This document shows, one piece after another, positions 3,935 through 7,869 of a stretch of 7,869 nt of DNA (the stretch's first letter is position 1; the number at the start of each line of letters is the position of its first letter). The position numbers were made by a program, and so were the translations under genes. Origin of the DNA: Pedobacter sp. (GTDB lineage Bacteria > Bacteroidota > Bacteroidia > Sphingobacteriales > Sphingobacteriaceae); the NCBI GenBank assembly GCA_030149995.1, contig JASLGV010000052.1:1-7869 (forward strand). Reading direction: 5' to 3'. The notes beneath the pieces were generated by a model. It ran no database searches and was not told where the DNA came from. It saw only the letters and a program-made list of their open reading frames with translations.

Positions 3935-6900
3935 ATGTTTGATAGCATTATAGCGTTCTCTGTAAAGAACAAAATAACAATCGGACTGCTTACGCTTTTG
4001 CTTGCATTGGCGGGTATCTATGCGGCTTATCGTTTGCCGGTAGATGCGCAGCCCGATATAACCAATAACCAGGTACAGGTTATTACGCAGGCACCCAGTC
4101 TGGGTGCAGAAGAAGTAGAACAGTTTATTACCGCACCCATTGAGATTGCAATGGGCAATATTGCCGGGATTGTAGAAAAACGTTCGATATCAAGAGCTGG
4201 TATTTCAGTAATTACGCTGGTTTTTAATGATGATGTAGATATATACTGGGCACGAACCCAGGTTAATGCACAATTAAAAGAAGCAGAAAGCTCCATTCCT
4301 AAAGGTATGGCAGAACCGATGCTGGCCCCGATATCGACCGGTTTAGGCGAAATTTACCAGTACATTATCCACCCCAAAAAAGGATATGAAAAGCGTTACA
4401 GTGCCACCGATCTGCGGACATTGCAGGATTGGCTCGTTCGTACACAGCTTGCCGGCACCGTTGGCCTGGCAGAAGTAAGCGGATGGGGTGGTTATGTAAA
4501 GGAGTATGAAGTGGCCATTAACAACGATCGTTTGAATGCCATGGGGCTCACCATTCCGGAAGTATATACTGCACTTGAAAAGAATAATGAAAATACCGGT
4601 GGCTCTTACATCGAGCAACAAAACAATGCTTATTTTATTAGAGGTATTGGTCAGGTAAAAGAACTGGACGATATTGGTAAGATTGTGATCCGGCGAAACC
4701 AGGGATTGCCGGTATTGATCCGGGATGTGGCAACGGTGCAGTACGGATCAGCCACCCGTTACGGTGCTGTTACGCGTAATGGTGAAGGAGAGGTTGTGGC
4801 AGGCGTTACCCTGATGCTGAAAGGCGAGAATTTCAGCGATGTAATTAAAAATGTAAAAGAACGGATGGTTCAGATTCAGAAATCGCTTCCCGAAGGTGTG
4901 GTTATTGAACCTTTTATAGACCGTACGGAATTGGTAAACCGGGCCATTCATACCGTTGAAAAAAACCTGATTGAAGGTGCTTTGATCGTTATTCTGGTAC
5001 TTGTTCTGCTTCTGGGTAATTTAAGAGCAGGGTTGGTGGTGGCCTCTGTTATTCCTTTATCCATGTTGTTTGCATTTTTAATGATGAAGCTTTTTGGTGT
5101 ATCGGGTAACCTGATGAGCCTTGGTGCCATCGATTTTGGTTTAATTGTAGATGGTGCCGTTATTATTGTAGAACGGGTGGTACATCATATTCATACGGGT
5201 TCTTATCAAAAGGCTGGTATTTCAAAACTTTCTCAGCAGCAGATGGATACCGAAGTGAAAAACAGTGCCGGTAAACTGATGAAATCGGCAGCCTTCGGAC
5301 AGATCATTATCTTAATTGTGTACCTGCCATTGCTTTCTCTGGTTGGGATTGAAGGAAAAATGTTCCGCCCAATGGCGCAGACCGTTGCTTTTGCCATCCT
5401 GGGTGCGTTTATATTATCGCTTACTTATGTACCTATGGTAAGTGCACTTTTTTTAAGTAAGAAAACAGATTCAAAGCCGAATTTTTCCGACCGGATGATG
5501 GTTTTTCTGCAAAAGGTTTATCAGCAAATGCTGATCCGCGTATTGAAAGTGAAAATATGGGTAGTAGGGATTGTATTTATGTTGTTTGCACTTGCTTTGT
5601 GGGCTTTCGGCAAAATGGGGGGAGAGTTTATCCCAACCTTAGATGAAGGTGATTTTGCGTTGGAAATATCCATGATGCAGGGTACTTCTCTTTCGGAAGT
5701 GGTAAAAACATTTGGTAAAGCTGAAAAACGCTTAAAAGATCGGTTTCCGGAAATTAAACAGGCCGTTACCCGTATCGGCAGTTCGGAAATTCCAACAGAC
5801 CCGATGCCGATTGAAAAGGGCGACATGATGCTTTCGATGAAACCCCGTAAGGAATGGGTATCTGCACATACACGCGAAGAAATGGTCGAACAGATTGAAG
5901 AAACACTGCAATCTATTCCGGGCATCAATGTAGAAATTTCGCAACCCATGCAAATGCGTTTCAATGAGCTAATGACTGGCATCAGGCAAGATGTTGCCAT
6001 AAAGGTTTATGGGAGCGACCTCGATGTCCTGGCTTCACAAGCCAGTTCCATAGCCCGGTTAATTGCAGATGTGAAAGGTGTAACCGAACCCTATGTTGAA
6101 AAGGTAAGCGGACTGCCGCAAATTCAGGTAATTTACAACCGCGATAAACTGTCTCAGTATGGTTTAAACATCAGCGATTTGAACATGATTTTAAAAACGG
6201 CTTTTGCCGGTAACACGGCAGGCGTTGTTTTTGAAGGTGAAAAGCGGTTTAACCTGGTAATGCGTCTGGACCGGAACCTGAGAGAAAACATTGCCAATGT
6301 AGAAAACCTGCTTATTCCTTTGCCGTCTGGTAATACGGTTCCGCTTAGCCAGGTTGCTGATATTGCTTTTAAAGAAGCACCGGCACAGGTATCGCGCGAA
6401 AACGGCAACCGCCGCATTTATGTTGGTTTTAATGTAAAAGGCCGCGATGTAGAAACAACCGTACAGGAAATACAGCAATTACTCAATCAGAAACTTAAAC
6501 TGCCAAGCGGATATTACATAACCTATGGCGGACAGTTTCAAAACCTGCAGGCGGCCAAAAACCGTTTATTAATAGCTGTACCTGCGGCACTTGTTTTAAT
6601 TCTTTCATTGCTTTATCTCACTTTTCGTTCCGTTAAAGACAGCCTATTAATTTTTACGGCTGTTCCGCTGGCTTCTATGGGTGGTGTTGCTGCTTTAATT
6701 CTCCGCGGAATGCCTTTTAGTATTTCGGCTGGTGTGGGTTTTATTGCCCTGTTTGGGGTAGCCGTTTTAAATGGAATTGTGCTGATCGGTTATTTTAACC
6801 AGCTGAAAGAAGAAGGGGAAGGAAACATTTATGAACGCATTTTAAAAGGAACGAAAGACCGGCTCAGACCTGTTCTGATGACGGCCGCTGTTGCATCAAT

Positions 6901-7869
6901 GGGATTTTTACCCATGGCTTTATCTACCAGTGCCGGAGCAGAGGTACAAAAACCACTGGCTACCGTGGTTATTGGTGGCTTACTTTCTGCAACCTTATTA
7001 ACCTTATTTGTTTTGCCTTGCTTATACCTTTTATTTTACGGAAGAACGAAAACGAGTGGGAAAACGTTAAGGCAGGTTCTGATACTTTTACTTTTTACGG
7101 GTTTCATGTTATTTGGAAATAAGCCCGTTATGGCACAGGAAAAGCAAAAGTTAAATCTGGAAGGAGCCATTGAACAGGCGCTTAAAAGCAATCTAAAAGT
7201 ACAGGCTGCCGGTCTGTCTGTAGACCAGTCAGATATGCTTCAGAAATCAGCGGTTGATTTACCTAAAACCGCTTTTATGCTTACCCAGGATCCAACAGGT
7301 GGAGGTAACATGGATAATGCATTGGGCGTTACACAAAATATTGCCTGGCCGGGTTTATATAAAAATCAGCGTAAACTTTTAAAGGCAGAAACAACCCTGG
7401 CTACAGGCAACAAGCGGCTAACTGAAGCCGAAATTATCCGTTCGGTACGGCAGGCCTGGTTTGGGTATATACAGGATCGCGAAAGCCTGCGTATTTTGCA
7501 TTACCAGGACAGTATTTACGAAGGTTTTCTAAAGAAAGCTTCTTTGCGGCATAAGACCGGAGAAACATCCAGCCTGGAGCTCATCAATGCTAAGAACCGG
7601 TACCAGGATTTAAAGTTGTTACAACTTTCTGTTCAAACGGATCTGGACAACCGGATGCTGGAACTCAAACAACTGCTCAATACAGATAAGGACCTGGATA
7701 TTGCACAAACCGCGTTGATTTTACCTTTAAATGTACAAGATGAATCTGTGGCAATCCATAATGCAGAACTGCTGGTAAGCCAGCAATATGTAGCCCTTGC
7801 AGAAGCGAAAATAGCGGTCGAAAAATCAAAGGCCTTGCCCGATTTTACCCTTGGTTATAGTCAGCAGTT
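3935..7869 (+). CDS. czcA: CzcA/CusA-family heavy-metal RND pump fused to TolC-like outer-membrane factor (3' end off window)
   Basis: One uninterrupted frame of 1311 codons is still open at the window edge. Residues 1-1036 are a complete HME-type RND pump that exports metal cations with proton motive force. TM1 is about 14-32, followed by PVDAQPDITNNQVQV (35-49). TM2 is about 345-361. TM4 reads DFGLIVDGAVIIVE with D400, D406 and E413, which align with the proton-relay residues D402, D408 and E415 of Cupriavidus CzcA. The second periplasmic half has QPMQMRFNELMTGIRQDVAIKVYG-type sequence (670 onward), and GVAVLNG lies in the late TM block. These resemble CzcA (Zn/Co/Cd) more than CusA (Cu/Ag). 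Residues 1043-1067 form an internal signal-like segment. From 1071 on the chain is TolC-like (LNLEGAIEQAL, TQNIAWPGL, TGETSSLELINAKNRYQD), with about 240 residues visible. Such fusions of about 1450 residues are, from memory, seen in Bacteroidota. The adaptor gene is not in the window. Confidence 0.93.
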   Translation, partial: MFDSIIAFSVKNKITIGLLTLLLALAGIYAAYRLPVDAQPDITNNQVQVITQAPSLGAEEVEQFITAPIEIAMGNIAGIVEKRSISRAGISVITLVFNDDVDIYWARTQVNAQLKEAESSIPKGMAEPMLAPISTGLGEIYQYIIHPKKGYEKRYSATDLRTLQDWLVRTQLAGTVGLAEVSGWGGYVKEYEVAINNDRLNAMGLTIPEVYTALEKNNENTGGSYIEQQNNAYFIRGIGQVKELDDIGKIVIRRNQGLPVLIRDVATVQYGSATRYGAVTRNGEGEVVAGVTLMLKGENFSDVIKNVKERMVQIQKSLPEGVVIEPFIDRTELVNRAIHTVEKNLIEGALIVILVLVLLLGNLRAGLVVASVIPLSMLFAFLMMKLFGVSGNLMSLGAIDFGLIVDGAVIIVERVVHHIHTGSYQKAGISKLSQQQMDTEVKNSAGKLMKSAAFGQIIILIVYLPLLSLVGIEGKMFRPMAQTVAFAILGAFILSLTYVPMVSALFLSKKTDSKPNFSDRMMVFLQKVYQQMLIRVLKVKIWVVGIVFMLFALALWAFGKMGGEFIPTLDEGDFALEISMMQGTSLSEVVKTFGKAEKRLKDRFPEIKQAVTRIGSSEIPTDPMPIEKGDMMLSMKPRKEWVSAHTREEMVEQIEETLQSIPGINVEISQPMQMRFNELMTGIRQDVAIKVYGSDLDVLASQASSIARLIADVKGVTEPYVEKVSGLPQIQVIYNRDKLSQYGLNISDLNMILKTAFAGNTAGVVFEGEKRFNLVMRLDRNLRENIANVENLLIPLPSGNTVPLSQVADIAFKEAPAQVSRENGNRRIYVGFNVKGRDVETTVQEIQQLLNQKLKLPSGYYITYGGQFQNLQAAKNRLLIAVPAALVLILSLLYLTFRSVKDSLLIFTAVPLASMGGVAALILRGMPFSISAGVGFIALFGVAVLNGIVLIGYFNQLKEEGEGNIYERILKGTKDRLRPVLMTAAVASMGFLPMALSTSAGAEVQKPLATVVIGGLLSATLLTLFVLPCLYLLFYGRTKTSGKTLRQVLILLLFTGFMLFGNKPVMAQEKQKLNLEGAIEQALKSNLKVQAAGLSVDQSDMLQKSAVDLPKTAFMLTQDPTGGGNMDNALGVTQNIAWPGLYKNQRKLLKAETTLATGNKRLTEAEIIRSVRQAWFGYIQDRESLRILHYQDSIYEGFLKKASLRHKTGETSSLELINAKNRYQDLKLLQLSVQTDLDNRMLELKQLLNTDKDLDIAQTALILPLNVQDESVAIHNAELLVSQQYVALAEAKIAVEKSKALPDFTLGYSQQ
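7061..7135 (+). other. Internal signal-peptide-like junction in the pump-channel fusion
   Basis: Residues 1043-1067 of the fusion have the three parts of a secretion signal. A basic stretch comes first (R1037, K1039, K1043, R1046), then a hydrophobic core (V1048-G1061, VLILLLFTGFMLFG), then a short polar end NKPVMA. V1065-M-A1067 before Q1068 fits the signal peptidase I -3/-1 rule. After TM12 the RND chain should be in the cytoplasm, so this segment has the right orientation to carry the TolC-like part into the periplasm, either as an uncleaved thirteenth membrane helix or as a cleavage point. No plausible in-frame internal start precedes it. Confidence 0.7.

Noticed and set aside
4027..6478. 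Several - strand open frames opposite the pump
   Set aside because: All lie antisense to conserved RND coding sequence; none has recognisable motifs or a start signal.
7000..7135. Separate TolC-family gene starting inside the junction
   Set aside because: The frame is continuous from the pump, and the only in-frame ATGs (residues 1058 and 1066) fall within or after the hydrophobic segment, with no stop codon before them.

Overview
The window looks like chromosome from a Bacteroidota member, most likely a Sphingobacteriaceae relative such as Pedobacter. The evidence is moderate-to-low GC, A-rich leaders in place of Shine-Dalgarno sites, matches to the Bacteroidota -7 promoter box (TAnnTTTG), and proteins typical of that phylum. 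The genus is inferred from gene style and was not tested by a search.

Left part (1-720, + strand): rpmI (L35) and rplT (L20) form the tail of the usual infC-rpmI-rplT operon; infC would lie off the left edge. A compact foldable element sits between the two genes, where an L20 autoregulatory site could be. The operon closes with a strong hairpin terminator that works on either strand and lies between convergent genes.

Middle part (720-3040, mostly - strand): a YegP-type tandem DUF1508 protein has a good Bacteroidota-style promoter. Upstream of it, also on the - strand, is glpD, a full-length FAD-dependent glycerol-3-phosphate dehydrogenase. The 165-bp divergent gap between glpD and the next gene carries three short perfect palindromes.

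Right part (3027-7869, + strand): a stand-alone receiver-domain response regulator has its own promoter-like box and terminator. Next comes what looks like a two-gene metal-efflux unit. Its first gene encodes a 105-residue exported Cys-rich protein. Its second is a very long open frame, cut by the window end, in which a complete CzcA/CusA-type RND pump is joined in frame to a TolC-like outer-membrane factor through an internal signal-peptide-like segment. The two genes are separated by a nested inverted-repeat structure that includes the first gene's stop codon.

Working together: the ribosomal genes, yegP, glpD and the receiver look like ordinary chromosomal genes. The Cys-rich protein and pump fusion form the most distinctive part. 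The pump would take metal cations from the periplasm or inner membrane and pass them straight to an outer-membrane channel made from the same mRNA. The membrane-fusion (CusB/CzcB) partner is not in the window and would be expected just downstream.
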